Source: UKL13-2 sp043744255 (GTDB taxonomy: Bacteria; Pseudomonadota; Gammaproteobacteria; Burkholderiales; Usitatibacteraceae). Taken from it: 64,000 nucleotides of DNA. Below are positions 32,734-41,983 of this stretch, piece after piece. Below the pieces are notes generated by a model. It searched no databases and had not been told where the DNA came from. It saw only the letters and a list, made by a program, of their open reading frames with translations. Where the stretch lies: NCBI GenBank assembly GCA_043744255.1, contig JAYTVA010000042.1, forward strand, positions 1 to 64,000, given 5' to 3'. The translations under genes were made by a program, and so were the position numbers. Every line of letters begins with the position of its first letter. Position 1 is the stretch's first letter.

Positions 32734-32907
32734 CGTTTTATCGGCGGATCAGCTGGTCACGACCATGCGTTCGCGCAAAAATTTCCGCAATAAAAATAAT
32801 CAGCGCTTGTAAAAACGCTGCAACCCTGTCTATCATTTGTCCCCTTTCGCCACTTTGGGGCGTGTTGCGACCATGTTTCTTCGTCCACCGCCCCCACCAA
32901 AATCGCC

Positions 32908-35718
32908 GTGACCAAACGCCTCATCATTGCTGAAAAACCTTCCGTCGCCAACGATATTGCCAAGGCGATTGGCGGCTTCACCAAGAAGGACGACTACTTG
33001 GAGAGCGACGATTTTGTGCTCTCCTCAGCCGTGGGTCACCTCGTTGAAATCGCCATGCCGGAAGATGAAGAGGTCAAGCGCGGCAAGTGGGCGTTCGCGA
33101 ATTTGCCGGCGATCCCGACGCAATTTGCCTTGCGCCCGATTGAAAAATCCGAGCCGCGTTTGAAGATGTTGTTGAAGCTGATGAAGCGCAAAGATGTTTC
33201 TGGCCTCATTAATGCCTGCGACGCGGGGCGTGAGGGCGAATTGATTTTTCGCTACATCGCGCAGTATGCAAATTCGAAGCATCCGATGCAACGCCTGTGG
33301 CTGCAATCCATGACGCAGCCCGCGATTCGCGATGGTTTCAAGAAACTCGAAGACGGCAAACGCTACGATCCGCTCGCCGACGCGGCCGTGTGTCGCAGCG
33401 AATCCGATTGGCTAGTCGGCATCAACGGCACGCGCGCGATGACGGCATTCAACTCGCGCTCGGGCGGTTTCCAATTGACCACGGTGGGTCGCGTGCAGAC
33501 CCCGACGCTGGCGATCATGGTCGAGCGTGAAGCAAAAATCAAAGCGTTCAAATCGCGTGACTTCTGGGAAGTGCACGGCACATTTTCGGCGAGCGGCGGC
33601 GATTACGCGGGTCGCTGGTTTGATGAAAAATTCAAGAAGTCCGATGACGAAGGTCTGAAGGCGGATCGCATTTGGGACGAAAAAACAGCGCGTGCGCTGG
33701 TCACCAAGTGCATGGGCAAGCCCGGCATTGTTGAAGAAGAATCGAAGCCGACCACGCAAGCACCACCGATGTTGTTTGATTTGACTTCATTGCAACGCGA
33801 AGCCAATTCACGCTTCGGTTTTAGCGCGAAAACGACGCTCGGTTTGGCGCAAGCGCTGTACGAAAAGCACAAGGTGTTGACCTACCCGCGTACCGACGCG
33901 CGCGCATTGCCAGAGGATTACATCGACACCGTCAAAGAGACGATGGCGATGTTAAAGGAAGGCAACTACAACACCTTCGCGAAAAAAATTCTCGATGAAA
34001 AATGGGTGAAGCCGAACAAGAAAATTTTCGACAACACGAAAATTTCTGACCACTTCGCGATTATCCCGACCCTGCAAGCGCCCAAATCGCTGAATGAAAT
34101 CGAAACGAAGTTGTACGACTTCGTGGTGAAGCGGTTCCTCGCTGTGTTCTATCCCAGTGCAGAATTTATGCAGACCACGCGTATCACCCGCGTCGAAGGC
34201 GAGCCATTCAAATCTGAGGGCAAGGTACTGGTCAATGCGGGTTGGTTGGCGGTGTATGGCCGTGAGATCGACGATGAAAACGCGACCAGTAATTTGAGCG
34301 CGGTGAAGCCCAAAGAGGTCGTGAAGGCCGAGACCATCGAATCCAAGCCCAACGCCACCAAGCCGCCCGCGCGCTTTTCTGAAGCGACGTTGTTGTCGGC
34401 GATGGAAGGTGCGGGGAAGCTGATCGATGACGATGAGCTGCGCGCCGCGATGAAAGAAAAAGGCTTGGGCACGCCCGCCACGCGCGCGGCCACCATCGAA
34501 GGATTGCTCTACGAAAAATATATCTTGCGCGAAGGTCGCGAACTGATTCCGACCGCAAAAGCGTTTTCGCTGATGACCTTGTTGCACGGCCTCGGCGTGC
34601 CGGAATTGTTTTCGCCGGAGATGACCGGCTCGTGGGAATACAAGCTCTCGCAAATGCAGCAAGGCAAACTGTCGCGCAAGACGTTCATGGCCGAGATTGT
34701 CGAGATGACCAAGCACATTGTTGGTCAGGCAAAGAATTTTGAAGCCGACACCATCCCCGGCGACTTCGGCAAACTCAATGTGCCGTGCCCGAAATGCGGC
34801 GGTGAAATTCACGAGAACTACAAAAAATTTCAGTGCCAAAAATGTGAATTCGGCTTCTGGAAAATCGTCGCAGGTCGTCAGTTGGAAGTGAATGAAGCTG
34901 AAACGCTGATCGAGAAAAAAGATGTGGGTCCGCTCGAAGGTTTCCGCAGCCGCTTGGGGCGCGCGTTCTCTGCCAACCTCATCATGAACAAAGAATTCGG
35001 CATCGAGTTTTCGTGGGGCGACAAAGACAGCGACGACGGCGAGCCGCCCGATTTTTCCGATCAAGAAACGCTGGGGCCTTGCCCGAAGTGCAAGGCAAAT
35101 GTGTTCGAACTGCCGATTGCCTACACCTGCGAAAAAGCGGTGGGTGCTGCCAAGACTTGCGACTTCCGTTCGGGTCGCACCATCTTGCAACGCGCGATTG
35201 AGCGCGAGCAAATGATGAAGTTGTTGAAGGATGGCAAAACCGATTTGCTGGAAAAATTCATCTCCAAGAAAGGCCGTCCGTTCTCCGCGTATTTGGTGCG
35301 CCAGCCGGATGGCAAAGTAGGTTTTGAATTCGAAGTGCGTGAGCCCAAGGCAGGTGGCAAGGCACGCGCGGCCAGCGGCTCTGCCGGGGCGCTGCGTATC
35401 CTCGGCAAGCATCCCGAGGACGATCAAGTCATCTCGGTGTACTCAGGCCGCTATGGCCCGTACGTCAAGCACGGCACCACCAATGCCACGCTTCCAAACA
35501 AAGACGACGCGGACTCCATCACGCTCGATCAAGCGATTCAGTTGATCGAAGAAAAATCGGGCGGCGTGATCGCGAAGGCGAAAAAACCTGCGGCGAAGAA
35601 AGCGGCGGCGAAGCCCTTAGCAACCGCAACGAAGAAAGCTGTCGCGAAGCCCGTTGCCAAGCCTGTTGCAAAGAAGGTCACAAAGCCAGCCGCCAAGACG
35701 CGGAAAAAAACAGCCTAG
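32908..35718 (+). CDS. topB: DNA topoisomerase III (type IA)
   Basis: A 936-residue type IA topoisomerase that relaxes and decatenates DNA. The TOPRIM domain has LIIAEKPSVANDIA (catalytic Glu) and NACDAGREGELIF (metal Asp pair, about residues 107-119). The active-site Tyr is in VLTYPRTDARALPEDY (about 329). Toward the C-terminus are two zinc-ribbon pairs (CPKCGG/CQKCEFG and CPKCKAN plus later Cys), then two TOPRIM-C-like repeats (FRSRLGRAFSANL and FISKKGRPFSAYL). The last 60 residues are a Lys/Ala/Pro-rich tail (AKKPAAKKAAAKP) of the histone H1 type, likely a DNA-binding extension. The start is GTG at 32908. In related genomes a DUF494 (smg) gene often lies between dprA and topB; here the 174-bp gap has no gene. 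Confidence 0.95.
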   Translation: MTKRLIIAEKPSVANDIAKAIGGFTKKDDYLESDDFVLSSAVGHLVEIAMPEDEEVKRGKWAFANLPAIPTQFALRPIEKSEPRLKMLLKLMKRKDVSGLINACDAGREGELIFRYIAQYANSKHPMQRLWLQSMTQPAIRDGFKKLEDGKRYDPLADAAVCRSESDWLVGINGTRAMTAFNSRSGGFQLTTVGRVQTPTLAIMVEREAKIKAFKSRDFWEVHGTFSASGGDYAGRWFDEKFKKSDDEGLKADRIWDEKTARALVTKCMGKPGIVEEESKPTTQAPPMLFDLTSLQREANSRFGFSAKTTLGLAQALYEKHKVLTYPRTDARALPEDYIDTVKETMAMLKEGNYNTFAKKILDEKWVKPNKKIFDNTKISDHFAIIPTLQAPKSLNEIETKLYDFVVKRFLAVFYPSAEFMQTTRITRVEGEPFKSEGKVLVNAGWLAVYGREIDDENATSNLSAVKPKEVVKAETIESKPNATKPPARFSEATLLSAMEGAGKLIDDDELRAAMKEKGLGTPATRAATIEGLLYEKYILREGRELIPTAKAFSLMTLLHGLGVPELFSPEMTGSWEYKLSQMQQGKLSRKTFMAEIVEMTKHIVGQAKNFEADTIPGDFGKLNVPCPKCGGEIHENYKKFQCQKCEFGFWKIVAGRQLEVNEAETLIEKKDVGPLEGFRSRLGRAFSANLIMNKEFGIEFSWGDKDSDDGEPPDFSDQETLGPCPKCKANVFELPIAYTCEKAVGAAKTCDFRSGRTILQRAIEREQMMKLLKDGKTDLLEKFISKKGRPFSAYLVRQPDGKVGFEFEVREPKAGGKARAASGSAGALRILGKHPEDDQVISVYSGRYGPYVKHGTTNATLPNKDDADSITLDQAIQLIEEKSGGVIAKAKKPAAKKAAAKPLATATKKAVAKPVAKPVAKKVTKPAAKTRKKTA

Positions 35719-35726
35719 CGACTGCC

Positions 35727-35758
35727 CCAAACTACCCGCCAATGCTAGGGTTTCAGGC
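35727..35758. repeat. Dispersed palindromic element, copy 5
   Basis: Read leftward it gives GCCTGAAACCCTAGCATTGGCGGGTAGTTT, a diverged version of the GAAACGCC...GGCGTTTC element. It lies 8 bp past the topB stop and abuts the end of purC, a convergent junction. Confidence 0.55.
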
Positions 35759-36627
35759 TATTGCGTGAGCCGCACCATCGCTTCGCGATACTTGTCCGCC
35801 GTCTGGCGTGCGATGTCGGCGGGCACTTCCGGCGCAGGTGGTTTGCGATTGAAGCCGATTGAATCAAGCCAGTTGCGAATGAACTGCTTGTCGAAACTTT
35901 CGGGCGATGCACCGACTTTATAAGTGTCCAACGGCCAGAAGCGTGATGAATCCGGCGTGAGTGCTTCATCGACCAAATGCAGTTTGCCGTTCGCATCAAT
36001 CCCGAATTCGAACTTGGTATCAGCGATGATGATGCCGCGTGTTAGTGCGTAATCGGCCGCCTCTTTGTACAACCGAATCGCAACCTCGCGCACCTCTGCC
36101 GCGCGCTCGGCACCGATGATATTGGCGCAGGAGGCGAAGTCGATATTCTCATCGTGCTCGCCTGCTGCGGCCTTAGTTGCAGGCGTAAAAATCGGCGCCG
36201 GCAATTTCGAGGCGCGCTGCAAACCCGGCGGCAACTTCACGCCGCAGACGGTCTGCGACGCCTGGTACTCCTGCCAACCCGAGCCTTCGAGATAGCCGCG
36301 CACCACGGCTTCAATCGGCAGCACTTCGTATTTGTTCACGACCAGCGCACGGCCAATCACTTGGTCGCGCTCGCTTGCTGCAACCACCGTCGTCGGGTCG
36401 ATGCCGGTCAGATGATTCGGTACCACGTGCGCCAATTTGTGAAACCAAAAATTTGCCAGCGTGACTAAAATTTCGCCCTTGTGCGGAATTGGCGTAGCGA
36501 GAATCACGTCATACGCCGACAGGCGATCTGACGTGACAATCAGCAACTTGTCGTCGCCAACGGCATAGATGTCGCGCACTTTACCGCGCGCGATGAGGGG
36601 GAGGGATTTGATGGTGGATTGGTACAT
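35758..36627 (-). CDS. purC: SAICAR synthase
   Basis: A 289-residue enzyme of purine synthesis that joins CAIR and aspartate using ATP. Family blocks are SLPLIARGKVRDIYAVGDDKLLIVTSDRLSAYDVI at the start (nucleotide-binding strand pair), VVRGYLEGSGWQEYQ (about 109-123), TPATKAAAGEHDENI and the C-terminal DEALTPDSSRFWP. Its length of nearly 300 is that of the long, yeast-like subtype common in betaproteobacteria, against about 237 in E. coli. It is the last gene of the leftward gap-pgk-pyk-fba-purC arrangement and is separated from fba by a palindrome. Confidence 0.96.
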   Translation of the reverse strand: MYQSTIKSLPLIARGKVRDIYAVGDDKLLIVTSDRLSAYDVILATPIPHKGEILVTLANFWFHKLAHVVPNHLTGIDPTTVVAASERDQVIGRALVVNKYEVLPIEAVVRGYLEGSGWQEYQASQTVCGVKLPPGLQRASKLPAPIFTPATKAAAGEHDENIDFASCANIIGAERAAEVREVAIRLYKEAADYALTRGIIIADTKFEFGIDANGKLHLVDEALTPDSSRFWPLDTYKVGASPESFDKQFIRNWLDSIGFNRKPPAPEVPADIARQTADKYREAMVRLTQ

Positions 36628-36695
36628 GAGTCGTGAATGCGCTGTAGGAGAAAGGAAGTTGTTGCACGCAGTGCGAAGACTCTAGCTCAGGCTTG

Positions 36696-36795
36696 TCATT
36701 CTGAACCCAGCGCTATCGGGTGAAGAATCTGGTCACGACAGGCGCGATCATTGCGCCCCGGCAACAAGATTCTTCGCGTTGCTCAGAATGACAGC
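36696..36795. repeat. 100-bp nested inverted repeat (TGTCATTCTGA type)
   Basis: The outer arms are TGTCATTCTGA and TCAGAATGACA. Inner arms GAAGAATCT (36724-36732) and AGATTCTTC (36769-36777) pair around a 36-nt loop. The architecture, arm spacing and inner AATCT/AGATT core closely resemble the 99-bp elements at 6255 and 7723. It lies between fba and purC on the leftward strand and may process or attenuate the transcript. Confidence 0.8.
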
Positions 36796-36798
36796 GTT

Positions 36799-37860
36799 CT
36801 ACTTAACAATCGCCTTCAACTCCCCCTTCGCATATTTTTCCGCCATCACGCTAATGCCAATCGGCTTGATCTTCGCTGCTTGACCGTTGCAACCAAACTG
36901 TTCGTAACGTTGTTTGCAAATCGCCTTCGCGGCGGCGCGCGCAGGTTTCAAATAATCGCGCGGATCAAAGTGCGATTTATTTTCGTTCATGAATTTGCGG
37001 ATCGCAGCGGTCATGGCCAGACGAATATCGGTGTCGATATTGATTTTGCGTACGCCGTGTTTGATGCCGAGCTGAATTTCTTCTACCGGCACGCCGTAGG
37101 TTTCTTTGATTTCGCCGCCGTTGGCGCGAATGATGTCGAGCAAGTCTTGCGGCACACTCGATGAGCCGTGCATCACAAGATGCGTATTCGGGATGCGTGC
37201 ATGGATGGCTTTGATGCGATCCATGGCGAGAATATCGCCGGTGGGTTTACGCGAAAATTTGTAGGCGCCGTGCGAGGTGCCGATGGCAATGGCGAGTGCA
37301 TCGCAGCCGGTTTTTTTGATGAAGTCGGCCGCTTGCTCTGGGTCGGTGAGCAACTGTTCGCGCGTCATCGTGCCTTCCGCACCGTGGCCGTCTTCCTTGT
37401 CGCCTTTCATGGTTTCAAGCGAGCCCAAGCAGCCCAATTCACCTTCTACCGTGACGCCGATTGCGTGCGCCATATCGACCACTTGCTTGGTGACGTCAAT
37501 GTTGTATTCGTAGCTGGCGACCGTTTTGCCGTCACCCATCAGCGAGCCATCCATCATCACGCTCGAAAATCCAAGGCGCATCGCTTGCAAACACACGGTG
37601 GGATTTTGCCCATGATCCTGATGCATCACCACCGGAATATCCGGGTAGCTTTCGACGGCGGCTTCAATCAAGTGACGCAGAAAATGTTCGCCCGCATATT
37701 TGCGCGCACCCGCACTCGCCTGCATGATGACTGGGCTATTGGTCTCGTAGGCAGCTTCCATGATCGCCTGCACTTGTTCGAGATTGTTGACGTTGAAGGC
37801 GGGCAGACCGTAGCCATTTTCCGCAGCGTGGTCGAGTAGTTGGCGCATGGATACGAGCAT
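36799..37860 (-). CDS. fba: Class II fructose-bisphosphate aldolase
   Basis: A 353-residue zinc aldolase of the Calvin-cycle subtype, which splits fructose-1,6-bisphosphate into DHAP and glyceraldehyde-3-phosphate. The N-terminus MLVSMRQLLDHAAENGYGLPAFNVNNLEQ, VVMHQDHGQNP (zinc His near 80-83), VEGELGCLGSLE, TSHGAYKF and NTHLVMHGSSSVP are family blocks. AGGAGA lies a few bases before the ATG at 37860. Upstream, 40 bp away, is the leftward HTH regulator, which interrupts the usual pyk-fba adjacency. Confidence 0.97.
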   Translation of the reverse strand: MLVSMRQLLDHAAENGYGLPAFNVNNLEQVQAIMEAAYETNSPVIMQASAGARKYAGEHFLRHLIEAAVESYPDIPVVMHQDHGQNPTVCLQAMRLGFSSVMMDGSLMGDGKTVASYEYNIDVTKQVVDMAHAIGVTVEGELGCLGSLETMKGDKEDGHGAEGTMTREQLLTDPEQAADFIKKTGCDALAIAIGTSHGAYKFSRKPTGDILAMDRIKAIHARIPNTHLVMHGSSSVPQDLLDIIRANGGEIKETYGVPVEEIQLGIKHGVRKINIDTDIRLAMTAAIRKFMNENKSHFDPRDYLKPARAAAKAICKQRYEQFGCNGQAAKIKPIGISVMAEKYAKGELKAIVK

Positions 37861-37900
37861 GGGATTCTCCTGAGGACGAGTGAGTGTGCAAGGCACTATT

Positions 37901-38662
37901 TTACGTCTTCGCCACGGTCTTTCGCTTATTCAATCCCGTGACCAGTGAAATCATCCAAGGCCGCACGCCCAGCGCCATGCCGATGGTTTGACGTTGATCG
38001 GCGGGCAGGTAGCCATCGAGCTCGGCGAGTTCGTGAAACTCCTGACCAATGCGCACGAGTTTGCGTTCAATGTGGCTGACGGATGCACGCGACAGCTCGC
38101 GAAATTCAAACCGAAAATAGCCACCGCTGGCCGCGAAATCAGCCGCCATAAAGTCGGCCACCACTGCCTTGCCATGCTGCTTGCGAATCGGCCCTTCACG
38201 ACGCAGGCGCACGGTGCGCGGCACTTTCAGGCGGATGGCATCATTCGCGCCCACCTCGATCAAGCCCAGTTTTTCGAGCCGCAGCAACAGTTTCAAACAC
38301 TCTGGTTTGGTCAGGTCGTAGCTTTCCAATATCGAGTCGATGGTTTGATCGTTACACGTGAGGTAGAACATACCGAGCAGACGCGGATCAGCGGCGAGCG
38401 CTTCTTCTTGTTTGACGGTCATCTCATCGGTGTCCGCGCTGGCACCACGTGCGAGTCGCGCCAACTCAAAAAAATCCATTTCCAACACGTTGCAGATTTC
38501 TTCGAGGCGTTTCAGCGTAAACGTTTCTTCGGCGAACAGTCGTTTGACGCTCGCCTCGGATAGCGACAGCCGCTTGGCCAGATCGCGATAGGTCAGTTCG
38601 CGCGCCTTCAGTGTGGCTTTAAGGGCGGCGACGAGAGTGCTGGTGCGGGCTTTGGTGGTCAC
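37901..38662 (-). CDS. XRE-family HTH transcriptional regulator
   Basis: A 253-residue regulator with a Cro/C1-type HTH at about residues 10-65: LKARELTYRDLAKRLSLSEASVKRLFAEETFTLKRLEEICNVL. A central region (LLLRLEKLGLIEVG, then VRLRREGPIRKQHGK) resembles a winged helix, and a C-terminal part has no known domain. The start is GTG at 38662, with GGAG 6 nt upstream. It lies 40 bp upstream of fba in the same direction, so it may control the glycolytic genes or be an unrelated insertion. The ligand is not known. Confidence 0.88.
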   Translation of the reverse strand: MTTKARTSTLVAALKATLKARELTYRDLAKRLSLSEASVKRLFAEETFTLKRLEEICNVLEMDFFELARLARGASADTDEMTVKQEEALAADPRLLGMFYLTCNDQTIDSILESYDLTKPECLKLLLRLEKLGLIEVGANDAIRLKVPRTVRLRREGPIRKQHGKAVVADFMAADFAASGGYFRFEFRELSRASVSHIERKLVRIGQEFHELAELDGYLPADQRQTIGMALGVRPWMISLVTGLNKRKTVAKT

Positions 38663-38814
38663 GGTTGCTCCGGGTTTGTAGTGGTGAAGGCAACGAATAG
38701 TATCGCCAAACAATACCTAACTGCAATTGTATTGCATGTAGAGACCTACGGGGCAACAATGGCGTCACTGAACAACCGAAGCCCGCCGCAGTCCAACTCA
38801 CAAGGAGCCGCAAC

Positions 38815-39306
38815 ATGAAACGCACCCCAACCGCCCCAACCGCCGCAACCATCGCTGCCGCCATCATCGCCATCGTCAGCCCGTTTGCGGCCCTGCACGC
38901 GTCGGCTCAACAAGCCGGCGACAGCAACGACTGCTTTCCGATGTGTCAACCCGCCGCCGCGCCCGTGGTCGAAGTCGCCACCCCCTGCGGTAGCGCGCCC
39001 ACGCAAGCGCAAACCCTCGCGCACGACGCCGAAAAATTTTCGGATCGCATCAAGCCCGTGAAAGAAATCATCGGCTACGTGCGTTCCCCGCAGGGCCTTG
39101 CGATGAAATTGGTCAATGACCACATCGTCGCAATCCCGGCATGGGTGGGTTACGCGCTTGATCCCGTCGGCTCGATCAAACATCGTGCGATGGATGAGGT
39201 ACGGACGCACGCGAAATCGGCGATGGGATTGACGAAATCCGCTGCGTGTTCTGCCGTCGAGCCGGGTGAGCCAGTACTGCTACCGGTCGATTTGGAGCAA
39301 GTTTAA
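38815..39306 (+). CDS. Unknown secreted protein between pyk and the HTH regulator
   Basis: A 163-residue protein with a Sec signal peptide (hydrophobic AATIAAAIIAIVSPFAAL, cleavage near SAQ-QA). The mature part has four cysteines in two pairs (NDCFPMCQ and the later PCGS, plus AACS), a helical stretch AEKFSDRIKPVKEIIGYVRSP, and a Pro/Val-rich end. AGGAG lies 6-7 nt before the ATG. I recognise no family. It runs against the leftward glycolytic genes, and its stop is only 12 bp from the end of pyk. Confidence 0.7.
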   Translation: MKRTPTAPTAATIAAAIIAIVSPFAALHASAQQAGDSNDCFPMCQPAAAPVVEVATPCGSAPTQAQTLAHDAEKFSDRIKPVKEIIGYVRSPQGLAMKLVNDHIVAIPAWVGYALDPVGSIKHRAMDEVRTHAKSAMGLTKSAACSAVEPGEPVLLPVDLEQV

Positions 39307-39318
39307 TTCGGCGGGTTG

Positions 39319-40758
39319 CTAGGCCGCGCGATGCTCGCCAACCTTAACAATCTTCATCGTGTTGGTACCGCCTGATTGGCCGATGGGCTCGCCCATCGTG
39401 AGCACCACTAGATCGCCCGGTTCAACAACCTTGTTTTTTAGCAGCTCTGCCTCCGCGTCGCGCAGGAGGCGTTCGCGATCATGCCCTTCGTAGGCCAGAG
39501 TGAATGGACGCACATCGCGCATTAGCGAACACTTGGTAAGTGTTGCTACCTCGGGGGTCAACGCGTAAATCGGCACGCCAGAATTCAAGCGCGACATCCA
39601 CAGCGCGGTGGAACCCGACTGCGTGAGTGACGCGATACATTTCACGTTCAAATGATGCGCGGTGAATAGTGCCGCCATGGCGATGGATTGATCGACCCGC
39701 AAAAACACGCGATCCAAAAATTCGCGGTCCAGTTTTACCTCGGCACTCTTCTCGGCTTCTTCACAAATGCGCGCCATCGCTTCCACTGTCTCCACCGGGT
39801 AGTTGCCCGAGGCCGATTCTGCTGACAGCATCACCGCGTCGGTACCATCCAGCACCGCGTTGGCCACATCGGAAACTTCAGCGCGCGTGGGGATTGGCGA
39901 ATTGACCATCGACTCCATCATTTGCGTGGCGGTGATGGTGAGTTTGTTCATTTCACGCGCCATGCGAATCATGCGTTTTTGCAGCGCGGGTACCGCCGCG
40001 TCGCCGACCTCCACTGCCAAATCGCCGCGCGCGACCATGATGCCGTCGCAGGCGCGCATGATATCAGCCAGCGCTTCGTTGGTGACCGCTTCCGAGCGCT
40101 CAATCTTAGCGATCAACAGTGATTTGCCGCCCGCTGCGCGCATCAGTTCACGCGCCATGTACATATCCGCACCCGACTTTGGAAACGACACCGCGAGAAA
40201 ATCGGCGCGTAGCGCTACCGCCGTCTTGATGTCTTCCATGTCCTTGGAGGTCAGCGGCGGCGCGGTGAGTCCACCGCCTTTGCGGTTGATGCCTTTGTTG
40301 TTTGACAACACCCCACCTTGGCGCACCACGCAGTGAATCTCTTCGCCTTTGACGACGATGACTTCAAATACCAGCAATCCGTCGTTGAGCAACAGTAAAT
40401 CACCGGGCTTGACATCGCGTGGCAACTCTTTGTAATCAATACCGACGCGCTCTTGCGTGCCCAACTCACAGGTCGCATCGAGAATAAATTTGTCGCCGGG
40501 CTTGAGCGTGATCTTGCCTTCGGTAAATTTACCGACGCGAATTTTCGGGCCTTGCAAGTCAGCCAAAATGCCCACCGAGCGATGATGTTTTGCCGCCAAC
40601 TCGCGCACCACGGTCGCGCGATTGATGTGATCTTCGGCCGTGCCATGCGAAAAATTCATGCGTACAACATCGACGCCCGCGACGATCAAGCGTTCGAGCA
40701 CCTCGGCGGAACTCGACGCGGGGCCTAGGGTTGCGACGATTTTGGTGGCGCGTTTCAT
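39319..40758 (-). CDS. pyk: Pyruvate kinase
   Basis: A 479-residue glycolytic enzyme that makes ATP and pyruvate from phosphoenolpyruvate. The N-terminal TKIVATLGPASSS and VVRMNFSHG (about residues 31-39), the active-site LLIAKIERSEA with catalytic Lys (about 214-224), GIMVARGDLAVEVG (about 239-252) and TATQMMESM are all present. A C-terminal effector domain follows (ALTPEVATLTKCSLM). It lies 14 bp before pgk in the leftward cluster. No anomaly in length. Confidence 0.97.
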   Translation of the reverse strand: MKRATKIVATLGPASSSAEVLERLIVAGVDVVRMNFSHGTAEDHINRATVVRELAAKHHRSVGILADLQGPKIRVGKFTEGKITLKPGDKFILDATCELGTQERVGIDYKELPRDVKPGDLLLLNDGLLVFEVIVVKGEEIHCVVRQGGVLSNNKGINRKGGGLTAPPLTSKDMEDIKTAVALRADFLAVSFPKSGADMYMARELMRAAGGKSLLIAKIERSEAVTNEALADIMRACDGIMVARGDLAVEVGDAAVPALQKRMIRMAREMNKLTITATQMMESMVNSPIPTRAEVSDVANAVLDGTDAVMLSAESASGNYPVETVEAMARICEEAEKSAEVKLDREFLDRVFLRVDQSIAMAALFTAHHLNVKCIASLTQSGSTALWMSRLNSGVPIYALTPEVATLTKCSLMRDVRPFTLAYEGHDRERLLRDAEAELLKNKVVEPGDLVVLTMGEPIGQSGGTNTMKIVKVGEHRAA

Positions 40759-40771
40759 GGGTTATCCAAAG

Positions 40772-41971
40772 TTAACGCGACGCGCGCTGTTCCAAAATTT
40801 CTACCGCAGGCAAGACTTTGCCTTCGAGAAATTCTAAAAATGCGCCGCCGCCGGTTGAGATGTAAGAAATTTTGTCAGTCACGCCGTACTTGGAAATCGC
40901 CGCGAGCGTATCGCCGCCACCGGCGATGGAGAACGCGCTGGATTCGGCGATGGCGTGCGCAAGCGTTTTAGTACCACCACCGAATTGGTCAAACTCGAAC
41001 ACGCCAATCGGGCCGTTCCAAACGATGGTGCCGGCATTTTTCATGATGGCGGCGAGGGTCGCAGCGGTCGCAGGGCCGACATCGAAAATCATGTCGTCGG
41101 CAGTGACATCCTTCGCATGCTTGGTGACGGCAGGAGTCGTGGCTGAAAATTCTTTGCCGCACACCACGTCAACGGGAATCGGCACCGCTGCACCGCGCGC
41201 GGCCATCATGTCGATGATGGCATTGGCTTCGCTCACCAAATCCGGCTCGGCCAGTGATTTGCCGATGGGAAAACCCTTGGCGAGTAGGAAGGTATTGGCG
41301 ATGCCACCGCCGACCACGAGCTGATCGACTTTCGCGCCGAGCGACTTCAAAATCGTGAGCTTGGTGGACACCTTGGAACCGGCAACAATGGCTACCAGCG
41401 GGCGTTTCGGGCTCATTAGCGCTGCCCCCAACGCATCTAATTCGGCCGCGAGCAATGGCCCGGCGCAGGCAATTTTTGCAAACTTGGCGATGCCATGGGT
41501 GGTGGCTTCGGCACGATGCGCGGTGCCGAAGGCATCGTTGACGTATATGTCACAGAGCGCCGCTATTTTTTGCGCGAGCGCATCATCGTTCTTTTTTTCG
41601 CCTTTGTTGACGCGACAATTCTCCAGCAACACCAGCTTGCCCGGTGCGACGGAAACGCCATCAACCCAGTTCGCGATGAGTGGTACATCGCGTTTCATCA
41701 ACTCCGCCATGCGCGTAGCAATGGGTGCGAGCGAATCTTCGGGCTTAAATTCGCCTTCCGTTGGGCGACCTAGATGCGAGGTCACCATCACCGCCGCACC
41801 CGCGCTTAGCGCAAGCTCAATAGCAGGGATCGACGCGCGAATGCGCGTGTCATCGGTGATGTTGCCATCATCATTTTGCGGCACATTGAGATCGGCTCTG
41901 ATGAAAACACGTTTGTTGGCAAGTTCGCCGCGCTGCGCAAGATCAGTGAGACGATTGAATTTGAATGTCAT
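40772..41971 (-). CDS. pgk: Phosphoglycerate kinase
   Basis: A 399-residue monomeric enzyme that transfers phosphate from 1,3-bisphosphoglycerate to ADP. Blocks are KRVFIRADLNVPQ near residue 20, VMVTSHLGRPTEGEF (about 60-74), LLENCRVNKGEKKND, AIVAGSKVSTKL and the C-terminal GGGDTLAAISKYGV and STGGGAFLEFLEGK. It belongs to the leftward gap-pgk-pyk group and starts 13 bp after the lipoprotein gene. Confidence 0.97.
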   Translation of the reverse strand: MTFKFNRLTDLAQRGELANKRVFIRADLNVPQNDDGNITDDTRIRASIPAIELALSAGAAVMVTSHLGRPTEGEFKPEDSLAPIATRMAELMKRDVPLIANWVDGVSVAPGKLVLLENCRVNKGEKKNDDALAQKIAALCDIYVNDAFGTAHRAEATTHGIAKFAKIACAGPLLAAELDALGAALMSPKRPLVAIVAGSKVSTKLTILKSLGAKVDQLVVGGGIANTFLLAKGFPIGKSLAEPDLVSEANAIIDMMAARGAAVPIPVDVVCGKEFSATTPAVTKHAKDVTADDMIFDVGPATAATLAAIMKNAGTIVWNGPIGVFEFDQFGGGTKTLAHAIAESSAFSIAGGGDTLAAISKYGVTDKISYISTGGGAFLEFLEGKVLPAVEILEQRASR

Positions 41972-41983
41972 GGCAAATATGCG

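Noticed and set aside
33952..35427. 491-codon open frame on the minus strand inside topB
   Set aside because: It lies wholly antisense to the motif-supported topoisomerase; its length follows from codon bias and its translation (Phe/His/Arg-rich) has no domain.
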